DNA from: Cepaea nemoralis
Taxonomy: Eukaryota > Mollusca > Gastropoda > Stylommatophora > Helicidae
DNA length: 64,000 nucleotides
NCBI GenBank assembly: GCA_014155875.1
Contig: JACEFZ010018161.1
Coordinates: forward strand, 62,001-126,000
Reading direction: 5' to 3'
The first letter of the stretch is position 1. Each line of letters opens with the position of its first letter. Positions 44,166 to 55,325 of the stretch are shown in pieces. The translations under genes were made by a program, and so were the position numbers. A model generated the notes under the pieces. That model worked only from the letters and a program-made list of their open reading frames with translations, ran no database searches and had not been told where the DNA came from.

Positions 44166-45965
44166 CACTGTCACGAGATATACGCTATAGATTCGACCTT
44201 GTGGTATAAGGCAGACAACCCTACTATTGCCCGACCCGGTTCTCTGGAAAATTACCGCCCTTTGGCTGGCGTTCTAGATGATTCTAAAAACCCAGACCAG
44301 GTGAATTTGATTCACCGGCTGACAGCGCATGGTTTTGGCGCATGCGCAGTGGATTAGGCCTGGCGGACAAAGAACTGTTGCTGGCTGTCAGGGCGCGTAG
44401 GACAGACGCTTTTGTGCACAGTGTGTTTTCATTAGAGAGAGCTGGGGCGACAGATGTCTCAAGATGGTTAAAGACATCCGACGTCTAGTCCTGCTGAGTT
44501 ACAGCTACTACAGTATGAAACTGTGTTCGGCAATCTGAAGGTATGTGTACCCTTTAGTTTATTTACCTTTGGTACTCAGTGACCCGATAGTGCTAGGCGG
44601 TGTGTACTAACCGTGGCGCGGGAAAGTGGGGCATGTGTGAACAGACTACTGGCGTTGCCTGAAGGCAAAACCTGTTGAAGCGTTTATTTGCTATCAGTGT
44701 AATACAGGGATATTTATTGTGTTAGCGGCGCTGGGGTTATTCACAGCTACTGTAGGTTGGGTTAAGTTGGTTCAGGACAACGAGAGCTTTAATTTGAGTT
44801 CACACATGAACCAGCTTCCTGAAATCGAACATCGTCGATGCGGAACGACGTCACGAGGAGGAAAGCGGAAGTAGTGTAGGACGTCGCCTATACTAGGGCA
44901 TGTGCGGGCTCGATCAACGCAGCTCGGCGAGGCGAGTGTAGTGCGAAGATAGGTAGAACTATCGGAGGTCGTTTCAAGGTCGTGGCTTGAGTCGAAAGTC
45001 TTTGTCACTTGGTGGGCGACCACTGGCTTCTTTTCTTGGCTTTTCTCATCGGTCTTATAGATAGTGTCCCTCAATGAAATGCCAGCTTAAAATATAGTTG
45101 ATTCCGGAGAGGTGGACAATGTGTGAGAATTGACCGACGGGACAGGGCTGTCCTATAAGGGCAGTGACACCGTTCTAAATGCTCCGGCCCTTGAAGAGGG
45201 AGGGGAGAACGGGGTGTGGATCTCTGCTACATGTATATACTATTGGATTTGGATTTTGTACCTGAGGCACGGTACTATATCTGCGCTGGCTGGTAATAGG
45301 GACGTGAACCAGGGAGATTGGCGTGACCCAGGAAGGGGTCCAGATGCTCATCACCGGCCCTACTTCAGGGCCATTCTGCCTACCATTACTAATGATTCAC
45401 TAACCCTATATGTCATGTAGAAGTTTTGCAGAGTAGGCCAACACCTCAGTGACGAGTGACCAGCCACCTTGGCCCAAGCTATACTCCAGTCCGGGGAAGA
45501 TAAAGTGGGACACTTAGCAGCCTGTCAGGTCCTAGACCCAGTTCTTCACTGGCACCTGTGAGTGGCATATGTAGGGACTGGGACTCTCCTGGAAAGAGTC
45601 CATGTAGCTGAGGAAGGTGGTGAGAGTGAACTCGCTCAGGGTAAGCTTGGTTCTAGATACTTTCACTGAATGTTGTCTTCCACAGGTTCTATCTTCTTGA
45701 GTGAAGTCTTATCAGTTGGTGACGGGTCCAGTGATTGGGACCAGGCAAGTGTGATTAGCGAACCAAGAACCCTACTATGAATCCTACCATGTTTGTGTCG
45801 CCAGAGTTTACTACCATGGAGGTTGAGTCCGACTAACCCTTGGCCGTCGTCAATACCAAGTATGTTTACTATGTCTATGATATCTGCTGACCGACTACAC
45901 GCGGGGCAAGTACCTTTATGGAGTGATTGTGCCTTGTATCAGATTTTTTGACAGATTCACTACCA
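44166..45965. other. no recognised gene
   Basis: A short coding-like stretch at about 44357-44488 (+, GLADKELLLAVRARRTDAFV) ends in TAG and matches nothing I know. The minus frame at 44772-45074 is also unrecognised. Confidence 0.35.
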
Positions 45966-45981
45966 GCTAGAACCAGATTGT

Positions 45982-46189
45982 TAGTTAGTTAGTTAGTTAG
46001 TCGACAGATCATCCTCGTTGCACATCGAACCATTCAGTCCATAAGTGCTCGGATCCCCTCCTCAGCAAATCCCGCAGCGTGTAGCGGCTAACGACGCCAG
46101 TTCTGTGTTGGTCTATCAATCTTCTTTGGCTTCCTGCGTAGTGTTCTTGTTTGGCCACCCCTCTTTTAATTTGCTGCTCCCGCAGTCTG
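45982..46189 (-). mobile_element. SINE with (CTAA)n tail
   Basis: 208-bp insert with the 16-bp duplication GCTAGAACCAGATTGT at 45966-45981 and 46190-46205. Tail TAGTTAGTTAGTTAG at left. The body has GATCCGAGCACTTATGGACT, a motif shared with the unrelated-tailed SINE at 29004. A truncated relative is at 35978-36045. Confidence 0.9.
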
Positions 46190-46205
46190 GCTAGAACCAG
46201 ATTGT

Positions 46206-46960
46206 ATTGACTTTGAGTGCCAGGCCATTTTGGCCTATGAATCCGCTGGAGTCTAGAGACTGTATCTCCAGCATCAACATTCCCCATCATCATCTGAGAA
46301 GTTGCTCTCATATTTATGACACTTTTTTGAACTTTATCAGAGAAGGCAACTCCATATTCATATTGTGGCATCCTGCCAGATCTTGAACATTTCGTCATCT
46401 GTGTGGAACACTCATTTGGAGCATCACGGAGTAGGGTGTCCGAAATTAGTCCAGGTCGACCCACCAGTATCTTTTCATTTGAGCGAAGACGAGAGCTGGA
46501 TGGAAGACTATCTACATCTGGTGAGATCTAGTAGCAAGATGACCTGTGGCGTCTACTCGAAGCCTTTCCAGTGATGACTGCTCCACCCTTAAGCTACTCC
46601 CAGGCTTGCTGTCTGGACTGTTCTATCGGTTAATAGGTCTATCTCATCATCATCATCCCCACCATCATCACCCTCATCTGTACAATACACAATTTTGTTT
46701 CCATATAGATGCCAGAGTTGAGTGTTGAGTCATGCAGTCAGGACGATGTGTGGGTAGGGTAGTATCCCTTGGTTAACTGCAGTGAGATAGGTATTCAGGG
46801 ACCGGTGGGGTCACATAGACTGAGGATCCCTAGTCCCAGGCAGATCACTTCCCGTTAGTAAGGTGTGACACCAGTTTCCCCTCACCCCAAGGGATGGTAT
46901 GACACTCACTCACGCTCCCTTACTCACTCACTCACTGACTCTCTAACTCACACTCACTTT
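46206..46960. other. no gene seen
   Basis: Unique-looking sequence with a (CAT)n-like patch near 46645-46680. Confidence 0.4.
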
Positions 46961-46977
46961 CTCACTCTATCAAACAG

Positions 46978-46981
46978 AGAC

Positions 46982-47020
<39 letters not shown>

Positions 47021-47105
47021 AGCAGACATATAGAGATAGACAGAGAGGAGACTGAGACCTAAAATGAGACAGAGAGAGAGAGAGGGAGGAAGGGGGGAGG
47101 GAGAT
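46978..47105. repeat. (GA)n-rich tract
   Basis: GAGA runs and GGGAGG tail. Confidence 0.85.
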
Positions 47106-47245
47106 GGAGGAATGGAATGAACGAAGCAACTTTATTTTCAAAGGCTCACAATTTGGACATGAAGGCCCGTCTTACATTCGGCCCTTCCAACCACACATCT
47201 TTCGCACATCAATTGTGTATTGTGCATGTTACATTCACTCAGTGT
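47106..47245 (-). mobile_element. dispersed repeat 3' end, second copy
   Basis: Shares CTTTATTTTCAAAGG and TTACATTCGGCCCTTCCAAC with 20790-20905. Confidence 0.7.
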
Positions 47246-47319
47246 GTCAGGTCTTAGTCAGATATGACTGAGCTACCGTATAACAGTAGACGGTACTACC
47301 TGCTTTCTGTTAGCGCCGA

Positions 47320-48513
47320 ACGTTGGGCGGCGCTTACCAAACCCCACATTGTGCCAACGGCTTCGGGTGGAAGAGCGCAATTGGGAGGGTACAAGCCTTA
47401 CCCTGGTGCGAGGAAATGCAAGCTAAAGACAAAACATCATGGCAGGGCAGACCAGGCCATAAGCCTTGGTTGGCGGCTGGTCTAGGACCGAAGCTCCGAC
47501 AGGCGGACAGTTAGAGCATTGCTTTGCTGGTCCGTCAGCTTCTGCAGCTTGTCTTATTCCAGATGTAGGGGTGTTACCTTTCCTCTGGAGTGTACTAGGC
47601 AGGCCGAGAGAGAGATCATGCTGCATGGGCACCACAACACATGATCTCTATATTTTAGCCCAGGCTTTGTGCTATGGAGAGGCAATAACTCCATCCCTGG
47701 TTTTAACTGGTCTCGGAACCAAAGCGAGAGGCAACTGTTACGGGTTATAAGTCCCTATCAATTGGCGTAGACATGGGGCGCCACGCGTTGCCTCTGACGG
47801 TGGGAGACAAGTACAATTGTCACTGATCAGCAACCGCCCACCTCAAGTTGGGCATCCCCCTGCCAATTGGGTGCTGATCCACCACAGCCTGCCTGCTTCA
47901 ATGGGTGCTTGGGGCTAGGACAAAATCTGAATCGCAGGCTGTAAAACCAATGCACCAGGTACAAATAAAAATAAAAATAGAAACCTCAAGCTACGGCTTG
48001 CAATCTGGAACGTGAGAACCATGTGTCCAGGATTTTCCACTGACTTGACCAATATTGACGATGTGAGAAAAACGGCTGTGATTGATGCCGAACTCAATGT
48101 CTTAACATTGATATTGCTGGCCTGCAGGAGACTCGCCTCGCTGAGGAAGGGTCACTTAGGGAAAACAATTACACCTTTTTTTTGGGAAGGGTAGAGGGTA
48201 GGCAGAAAAAAGGCAACACGGCGTGGGCTTTGCAATGAAGAATTCGCTACAGGGAATGATTGAAATTTCAGCAGGAGGAAATGAAAGACTATTATCCCTG
48301 CCCTTGGCAACCTTTTGTGGTTTTGCCACCATTATTACTGCATATGCACCGACACTCGATTCCTCTGATGATTTGAAGGATTCGTTCTATGAGGAGACTC
48401 CGTGATCAAGGCAGTTCCAAAATCTGACTACATTTATATGCTCGGTGATTTCAATGCTCGTGTAGGCAAGGACTCGAGTTCATGGCCAGTGTGCCTTGGA
48501 AAATACAACATCT
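47320..48513 (+). pseudogene. RTE-like LINE 5' part (leader plus endonuclease), interrupted
   Basis: Leader to about 47990, then endonuclease remnants in shifted frames: LAIWNVRTMCPGFSTDLTNI, AGLQETRLAEEG-like, GVGFAMKNSL, FCGFATIITAYAPTL and YMLGDFNARVGKDSS. Several frameshifts. It ends exactly where the long-TIR element starts at 48514, so the RTE copy was the insertion target. Confidence 0.86.
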
Positions 48514-48898
48514 AGTATGTCAGGGGGTATTTACTGCGTAAATTAGGACTTGAGTCCTTCGTGGTGACGTCATATTTTACTATACAAAAGTCATGATCCT
48601 ATGCTCCGACTTCACCAAACTGGATCATTTTCGGACCTCATTTTCAAAAACATTGGCGGGAATATACTTTTGGCTACTCCGGATGCCACTTCCGGTCCAT
48701 TGGTACTCCCTACCGACCACCCCACCCACAGGTACCTTCGCCGACCGCCTCCGCTTCCTCCAATCGCTTTCGAGCCCATTCAAAGACAGCGAGTCACGCC
48801 CCGGGTATGTGGAATACTTATAATAAGTAGATCAACTAGTCGCCGGGCACCTGCTTTATTCCATCTCTCGAGTTACCCCGAGTATCCATAGTTGGATT

Positions 48899-49644
48899 TT
48901 TTTTAAAAACGTTTATTTCATACAAAGCAATGTATATTTACAAGGTGCAATGCGTGTTTCTTTGTTTGTGTATATTACAGAGCGTTGCCGTTTGTTAGTG
49001 TTATGTCATATGCGTTAATGAAACAAAAACATACATATACAGTTATGATAATGACGTACGCTTTCAGTCATCCCATTCTAACGTGATTGATGGTAATGGT
49101 GATGATAATGGTGATGATAATGATGACGGAGACAACGACTATGATGTGGTGGTGATTCCTTCCCCTCGTTCATTCTAAACCCATCATTCTCACACGCTTA
49201 TAAACCTTCAACACACCACGCGTTCTCTTCCACAGCCACAATATATACATTAAATGAAATGTTGGTGTCAAGGTCGAAACGGCAAAAGCCGCCCCACGCT
49301 TTACACTGCAGGCAGCCTCATGCAAGCTTAGTTTCCTGTAAGTGAATTCAATATTATTGCTGAATGACAGCCCTCGACTTAATCGCAAGTGCCCAGGATT
49401 TGCTTGTGGTGGGCTGGGTTGAGACCAGGAACGCGGTCAACAAGGAGGGAGGGAGAGAGAGGGAGCTGGGGAGGGGGAGAGGAGGGGGAGGGATAAAGAG
49501 AGAGCGCGTAAACAGATTGGAATTTGTTAAGTTGTCCATTTGCGAATTCAGCGTATACATAAATATCCCGTTTATTATGTACAAAAACAGGCTTTTACAT
49601 TGCGAATACAGCGTATAGTCATTCATGTTTGGGGGGGGGGGGGG

Positions 49645-49681
<37 letters not shown>

Positions 49682-51345
49682 TAAAGAGAATGGAATTTAT
49701 TAGGTTCACTAAAGAGTTTACCTGAGCTGTTCCGACCGAGGTCAACCCTCGGTCGACAAGACCACTGACTCACAAAGGCCACCGTCCCATTGTTCTGTCT
49801 AGGTTGGGCTCCAGGACTCAGTAACAAAGAAGGGACATTTATTCAGTTATTTGGCGCTTTGTTCCCCAATGATTGGGCTTAGTGGTACACATGCGGAGTA
49901 TAGAAATATACTGTGAGAGTGTGTGTTTGAACATGTATGTTATGTAGTGTGAAACTTGATGGGGGGTGGCTCTTGTTTATTAATCTGCGAATAGCTGGGC
50001 GATTTTCTGTTGAAAAATCTTTGCTAGTGTGTGTGGTTGTATTGTTTGGTGATTGTGGGTGGCCGAGTTTCTACTCGACCATATTACGTTTCTATACTCC
50101 GCCAGTGCAACAAGAAGTTTAGTGTGTTTGTCTTTTGTGGCTGTGGGTATTGTATTTAGGAAAATGGCTTTATAAGCGTCAGTTTTCTTGTTTGTGTGTG
50201 TTTCTATTAATTGTTGCAGTGCAGTCTTAGTGGCTGTGATTGCTGGGCATTCATAGAAGAGATGGTCCTCTGTTTCCTGAATATTTTGTCTACATAATTT
50301 GCATGGGGCTATTTGCTTGGATGTTTGTGCAGCTCTCTCTGTTGTCGGGGTCATATTATAAATTAGCCTGTATGTTATTTCTTTGGATTTTGATGTGAAA
50401 TGTTTGTTGTGTAAGTCAGTGAAGGTGCAGCTGTAGTCTTTCATGTGATATTTGTATCCTCTTTTGATTCTCAGGTGTAGTGGTGGGGCTTGTTGTTGTA
50501 CTAAATATTTGTATATCTGCTTGGTTGTCTGTTGTATTAAGTGTTCATGACCTTGAATTGCTTGCATACATGTTCTGTAGAAGTGCGGTAGTGTGCCGCA
50601 ATAGTGTGGTGTTTTGTCTATTTTCTTAATTCTGTGTAATCTAATTGCAATATAGTATAAAGCTAGCGCGTGTTGATCTGGATGATTGATGATGCGTCCA
50701 ATGTGGTTGATTCTTAATGCTTGTATTTTTGTGTTAAGGTCCTGTAGTGCTACCCCCCCCCCCCCTCTAGTCTTCTCTTGTATTAAAGTCTTGTGCTTTA
50801 TACTGTGGATTATGTTTTTGAAGATGAATTGTCTGATGTGTTTGTTTATGTCTGTGATTGTTTGTTTTGGGGGGTCTAACACTGTGGCTAAATATAGTAT
50901 TTTAGGAAAGATGAAGGTGTTTACAATAGTGCTTTGTACAAAAATTGTTGATGTCTTGTATTTGAACCTATGTAGTATGTCTATAATTTGTTTTGTCAGT
51001 GATTGCCATGTTCCTGTGTGTGTTTGTCTGGGATTGGATGGAAAAGTGATTCCATAAATCTTCATGTTATCTGTGACTGTTAGATCCGGGGGAAAGTCTG
51101 CTTTATTCTTCCACTTCCCCAGACCCATTATTTTAGACTTCTGTATGTTTATTTTGGCCCCACTTCCTTCACAAAACTGTCTGAAGGTGTGAAGTATGTT
51201 CGTTATGGAAGTGTTGGTTGTAGGGAAGAAAGCGGTGTCATCTGCATAAGCAATTAATTTCCGCTCTCCAGACCCTTGTATAAATGTACCTTTAATGTTA
51301 GTGTCCTGTCTAATTGCTTCTAAGAGTGGTTCTAGTGTTAGTATC
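48899..51345 (-). mobile_element. 5'-truncated L1/Tx1-type LINE inserted in the TIR
   Basis: Poly-T at 48897-48904 with a nearby AATAAA on the minus strand marks the 3' end. Coding sequence ends at 49980, leaving a ~1-kb 3' UTR that contains a G run and (GA)n (49629-49678). The flanks AGTATCCAT at 48881-48889 and 51340-51348 suggest a target duplication with a 9-bp loss. Confidence 0.8.
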
Positions 51346-51368
51346 CATGCATTAATAAACTTTTGCAC
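49980..51368 (-). CDS. LINE reverse transcriptase C-terminal part
   Basis: A 462-codon frame. The first ~8 residues come from the flanking TIR. Then ILTLEPLLEAIRQDT, IAYADDTAFFPTT (catalytic YADD), GSGAKINIQKSKIMGLGKW, the thumb region, GGGGVALQDLNTKIQALRI and a terminal CCHC knuckle (CKLCRQNIQETEDHLFYEC). This layout, without RNase H and with a late CCHC, is that of L1/Tx1-type elements. The endonuclease and front of the RT are missing because of 5' truncation, so it cannot move on its own. Confidence 0.88.
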   Translation of the reverse strand: MQKFINAWILTLEPLLEAIRQDTNIKGTFIQGSGERKLIAYADDTAFFPTTNTSITNILHTFRQFCEGSGAKINIQKSKIMGLGKWKNKADFPPDLTVTDNMKIYGITFPSNPRQTHTGTWQSLTKQIIDILHRFKYKTSTIFVQSTIVNTFIFPKILYLATVLDPPKQTITDINKHIRQFIFKNIIHSIKHKTLIQEKTRGGGGVALQDLNTKIQALRINHIGRIINHPDQHALALYYIAIRLHRIKKIDKTPHYCGTLPHFYRTCMQAIQGHEHLIQQTTKQIYKYLVQQQAPPLHLRIKRGYKYHMKDYSCTFTDLHNKHFTSKSKEITYRLIYNMTPTTERAAQTSKQIAPCKLCRQNIQETEDHLFYECPAITATKTALQQLIETHTNKKTDAYKAIFLNTIPTATKDKHTKLLVALAEYRNVIWSSRNSATHNHQTIQPHTLAKIFQQKIAQLFAD

Positions 51369-51769
51369 GGCTCAGTATGCTAGTTAATTCAGTAGAAGTC
51401 CCTACCCAGGTATCAACATTAAGCGCTTGGTGAAATTCTGGTTTAATAATATATTAGCTAGGCAAACATTATTATTATAAATTAACCCTAAAACATAATT
51501 AAACGGTTACATTTCCTGTATGTCTAGTGGAGCATATTACGGTTAATAAAAAACTATGAGTCTCCATTAATTTAAGGCGTAACTTACCAAGATAATCATA
51601 AAAATATGTAATATTATTAAACCCCACAGTTATACCCCCTTAATTATAAAAGTATGCCAAGGGAGACTATTCATGGCTCTTGACTCATCCAGAAGTAATA
51701 AGCTACCCTGACCGCTAAATGTTACCTGCGCGCACAGGTAAAAGGTCACATGCTGACCCCACCACCGGC

Positions 51770-52040
51770 CATCTCTGATCATTACCGGAGATAAACACAC
51801 ACACTAAAGTGGGCTGACAACAGCGCTGGCCAGCTCGAGTTGATCTTACCTGAGATAAACACACCCACTGAGGCGTTCTGGTTGACCGTTAACATAATTA
51901 GCACACAGTGGCCCAGCCGGGGCTGTGAAGGGAATATTTGGGTAGGAAAAATAAGCTATGTTCAAATATAGTTATACGAAGCCGATACACAAATGGTATG
52001 AAATATTAAATTTAAATAGATATGTATGTATTTATGTATT
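51770..52040. other. element interior, no gene
   Basis: AT-rich sequence between the TIR-related part and a SINE. Confidence 0.4.
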
Positions 52041-52052
52041 TATATATGCATG

Positions 52053-52285
52053 AAGTCTCTGTGGCGAAGTGGTCAAGCTGTTTGACTCATGCTCCAAAGG
52101 TTGTGGGTTCGATTCCAGGCCGCACCCTTCGGTTTACAAATTAAATGTTTCAGAGACTCCTCTGGGTCGTCGCTAAGAGCTACGGAGTTCGTGCTTTGTG
52201 TGACGCTTTCCGTGCTGCGGAAAGAGACCGAGCCATATGGGATAAAACCTGTGCAATGAAGTCGACCCTGTCGACTTTTAAAAAA
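52053..52285 (+). mobile_element. tRNA-derived SINE with poly-A end
   Basis: A box TGGCGAAGTGG and B box GGTTCGATTCC both fit the polymerase III consensus. The anticodon-loop position reads CTCATGC, suggesting a Met-type tRNA ancestor. The stems do not pair well, so it is not a working tRNA gene. The 11-bp duplication ATATATGCATG is at 52042-52052 and 52286-52296. The body (GTGCTTTGTGTGACGCTTTC, GAGACCGAGCCATATG) resembles 61130-61240. Confidence 0.87.
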
Positions 52286-52404
52286 ATATATGCATGTAGT
52301 TCTATAGCTGCACGTAGGTTGTCCCAGTGGGTAACTTATATATACGTACTTGCCTTGATGACTTGGTCATGCGGGATATGTGTGCATGTGTGTATGTACA
52401 TGAG

Positions 52405-53330
52405 TGTGTGTTATCAATTACAGGACATCACAGTCAACCCCAACATTGTTTGGTTGCGCGTGTGCCATCATGACATCCATGTGTGTATGTGTGCGCACAT
52501 GTAGGCGTGTGGGGGTGTACTGCCGAGTGTGTGTGTGTGTGCTATCAATTACAGGACGTCGCAGTCAACCTCAACATTCTATGGATTGTCAGCCGTCCTG
52601 GGGCAAGTTTGCGATTGTCATTTTGAATGAACACCAACCAGGTCATGTGCGTGTGAAGAGGGTGTATCAACAAATAGTTGTCTATCTATTACAAGACGTC
52701 ACAGTCAGCCCCAACATTGTTTATGCAAGGCATTTACAGGACATTGCAGACAGTCCCAACATTGATTGGTTGATCGTGTGCCATCATGACATCCGTGTGT
52801 GTGTGTGCACACGTGTGTGTGCTATCAATTACAGGATGTCGCAGTCAACCCCAACATTGTTTGGTTGTGCATGTGCCATCATGACATCCATGTGTGTATG
52901 TGTGCGCACATGTAGGTGTATATGCGTGCGGGGGTGTACTGCTGAGTGTGTGTGTGCTATCAATTACAGGACATCACAGTCAACCTCAACAGTCTATGGA
53001 GTTTCGTGTGTGCTGGGTAAGTTTGCAATTGTCATTTTGAATTAACGCCAGCCAGGTCATGTGCGTGTAAAGAGGGTGTATCAACAACTAGTTGTCTATC
53101 TATTACAGGACGTCGCAGTCAGCCCCAACATTGTTTATGCAAGGCATTTACAGGACGTTACAGACAGCCCCAACATTGATTGGTTGATCATGTACCATCA
53201 TGACATCCGTGTGTGTGTGTGTGTACATCCGCGCGCACATGTGTGCTATCAATTACAGGACGTTGCAGTCAACCTCAACATTCGTGCTTCCTGGGCAAGC
53301 TTGCCCTTGTCTTTCTGAACAACCGGCACT
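52405..53330. repeat. higher-order repeat with CAATTACAGGACATCACAGT
   Basis: The phrase recurs near 52415, 52545, 52825, 52958 and 53248 with TGTGTG runs. Larger blocks (52410-52800 and 52810-53200) repeat each other. A related phrase is at 33778-33830. Confidence 0.85.
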
Positions 53331-53626
53331 CATGAGCGTCTGTAGTGTCTGTCATCAGAATTATCATCATCAGCATCACCCAGCAACACCAACAAAATCA
53401 TTATCATCATCATCAGCTTCATCATCATCAGTATACCGTCTTCTGCCGGCATTGTCAAGCGGAGACATGAAAACCAGCATTATCCTATCTTGCGGTGGTG
53501 TGAAACAGAAATGAGGCTGCTCATCATCACTATCAGCATATATTATGGTAGACTGGGACGACATGGAATACAGCTGGTGAGCGAGTCCGACTGGTTCAAC
53601 CCAAACACCCTTTCAAAAAGGGGTAT
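53331..53626. other. spacer with (ATC)n patch
   Basis: CATCATCAT-rich at 53345-53425. No gene called. Confidence 0.5.
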
Positions 53627-53893
53627 ATGCCATCGGGGACAGAAGAACCGCTTACCGTCTGTCGTATAAACCAGACCAGTTCTGTGACGTATGTGCTAAA
53701 GGATGATTCAGGGGAGGAACTCCAAGGCACATTTTACCGAGAAGAATTCCAACAAGACAAACAAGTGTATATCGTGTCGAAACAGTCTTACAAGAACAAC
53801 CAAGGTGAGGTGGTGGTAAAGAGTATTTAGTCAAGTGGTCTGGTATCCCAAGTCATTCAACAGGTGGATCTCAGAATTACTCAGATACTAATG
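53627..53893 (+). pseudogene. integrase C-terminus with chromodomain-like tail, frameshifted
   Basis: CRINQTSSVTYVLKDDSGEE then LQGTFYREEFQQDKQVYIVS fits the post-catalytic region of Polinton-type integrases. After shifts the pieces EYLVKWSG and YPKSFNRWISELLRY, a chromodomain core, follow in other frames up to 53893. The catalytic core is not in the window. Chromodomain integrases also occur in some LTR elements, but the neighbouring capsid-like gene favours Polinton. Confidence 0.6.
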
Positions 53894-54141
53894 GAAGAAA
53901 CCAACGTGGAAACTAACCCACAAAATAGCCCAGAGGGTGAAATAAATTCGTTCGGGTGCATGTGTGGTCGGTGAGTGCCGCGACTAGAGATTGTCTTCTT
54001 CTGTCAACTAGTCGTTATATACACAGTCATTGGCATATCACTATTCAATCTGTCTTGAGCCAGCGTCGATGCCGTCGAGGGCAAGTTGTGGATCGCATTA
54101 CTAAGCAGCTGTCTGGATTACATGCTACCAAACCCTAAAAT
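53894..54141. other. intergenic spacer in the Polinton-like part
   Basis: No gene seen. Confidence 0.4.
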
Positions 54142-54843
54142 ATGAGCTTCTACCTGACATTACTGAGTAATGCTTCGCCGAACATGTTTCCCAAGAACAC
54201 ACCAGGTCACTATTTCGTTAAGTTACCGCAGACTATTGAGGTGAGTCAACATTTCGAAGTGGGTCTAGCCGAAATTCAATTCTCCAACTACTACTGCAAT
54301 ATCCTAGAGAATGAAGTATGGATAAGATACATCCCACCAAACGGTAGAGTGATAAGAAAAGCGTGTCCGCTGGGCCTGTACAGTTCACCAGACTCTTTTA
54401 TAGCTGCACTGAATCGCCTAATGAAAGATAGGAAGGTGGACGAGCAGCTCTGTGTTCTATTCCATTTTGACAAGGCATCAAAGAAAGTCATCGTGAAAAT
54501 ACTCGAACCCGAGGCCACTATTACATTTAGTGAGAAGTTGCAAGAGATACTAGTTACAATTGAAGGTGAAGGGGCTATAGACCTGAATAACGACCTGCAA
54601 AATGTCTACATATATTGCGATCTCATTGCGGCGAGACCAGTCGGAGACGTCATGGTCCCACTACTAAGGACGGTTCCTATCATGAATCAGCGCTTGACCT
54701 CAGTGTTTCGCGCCTACGCCACACCTCACTACATACCGCTGAGTCGTTACTCCTTCGACACGGTGGAAATACTTCTAACCACTGATACGGGCACAAAGGT
54801 TGCATTCACTACCGGGAATTCAGTGCTGACGTTACATTTTTGA
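54142..54843 (+). CDS. Polinton/adintovirus-type capsid-associated protein (F54H12.2-like)
   Basis: An intact 233-codon frame. The start MSFYLTLLSNASPNMFPKNT is followed by an HFEVGLAEIQFSNYY motif and ends with HYIPLSRYSFDTVEIL and GNSVLTLHF. This pattern (MSFYxTLPSN start, EVGLAEIxYP, final LHF) is what I recall from invertebrate proteins called F54H12.2-like, found in Polinton-like and adintovirus-like contexts and thought to be structural. The assignment is by recall of the family, not a search. Being open and undamaged next to a broken integrase, it may be recently decayed or retained. No signal peptide or membrane segment. Confidence 0.62.
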   Translation: MSFYLTLLSNASPNMFPKNTPGHYFVKLPQTIEVSQHFEVGLAEIQFSNYYCNILENEVWIRYIPPNGRVIRKACPLGLYSSPDSFIAALNRLMKDRKVDEQLCVLFHFDKASKKVIVKILEPEATITFSEKLQEILVTIEGEGAIDLNNDLQNVYIYCDLIAARPVGDVMVPLLRTVPIMNQRLTSVFRAYATPHYIPLSRYSFDTVEILLTTDTGTKVAFTTGNSVLTLHF

Positions 54844-55325
54844 GTTCGGAAGAGATCAGACCTAGAATAATGAAATACGTAGCGTTACGTCGAAACCCCA
54901 GACTGTCCGAAGACATGATGTGCCCGACACTCAGATGATTGATCCCTCAGTTATCTACAAGACTCAAGATATCAGCCCAGCAAGCAGCAGACCAGTTTTA
55001 TGACTACATGCTAAGTGACATGTACATACCAGGCTACCAACCGAAAAAATCAACCTACTCAATGGTGTGAAGAAATCCAGAAACAACATACAATATGTAT
55101 AGCTCTGTATGTGAAAATAAAATGTTGTGATGATACTGTGTATACCACCTCATATCATATCCATTTCGTATAATGACACTATGCATTTTATTCTTGAAAA
55201 TGTACTGAAATACTGTAAAATGTACTGAAATACTGTAAAATAAACAGGCACATATTATAATTACGTCTTGGTTGTTGAATTGTTTAGTGTTTACGGTGTG
55301 TATAGTTGTCATGTGATGAGAGAAT
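54844..55325. other. no gene seen
   Basis: A tiny frame from about 54870 (MKYVALRRNPRLSED) ends after about 22 codons; it may be a remnant of the next element gene. Confidence 0.35.

Larger units (their letters stand above)
48514..54843 (+). mobile_element. Polinton-like element, left part (right end not found)
   Basis: The left terminus AGTATGTCAGGGGG is followed by the same TIR sequence as 32472 (GTAAATTAGGACTTGAGTCC, GACGTCA, TCTCGAGTTACCCCGAG). After a LINE insertion it continues at 51346 (GTCCCTACCCAGGTATCAAC) to about 51770, in the order seen at 32472-33360. Next come the CAATTACAGGACATCACAGT repeats also hinted at in the 2.1-kb element's loop, and then an integrase tail and a capsid-like gene. 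The right TIR was not identified, so the right boundary is only the last gene. Confidence 0.55.

Noticed and set aside
52057..52130. Functional tRNA-Met gene
   Set aside because: A and B boxes fit, but acceptor and T stems do not pair and the unit has a SINE body and flanking duplication.
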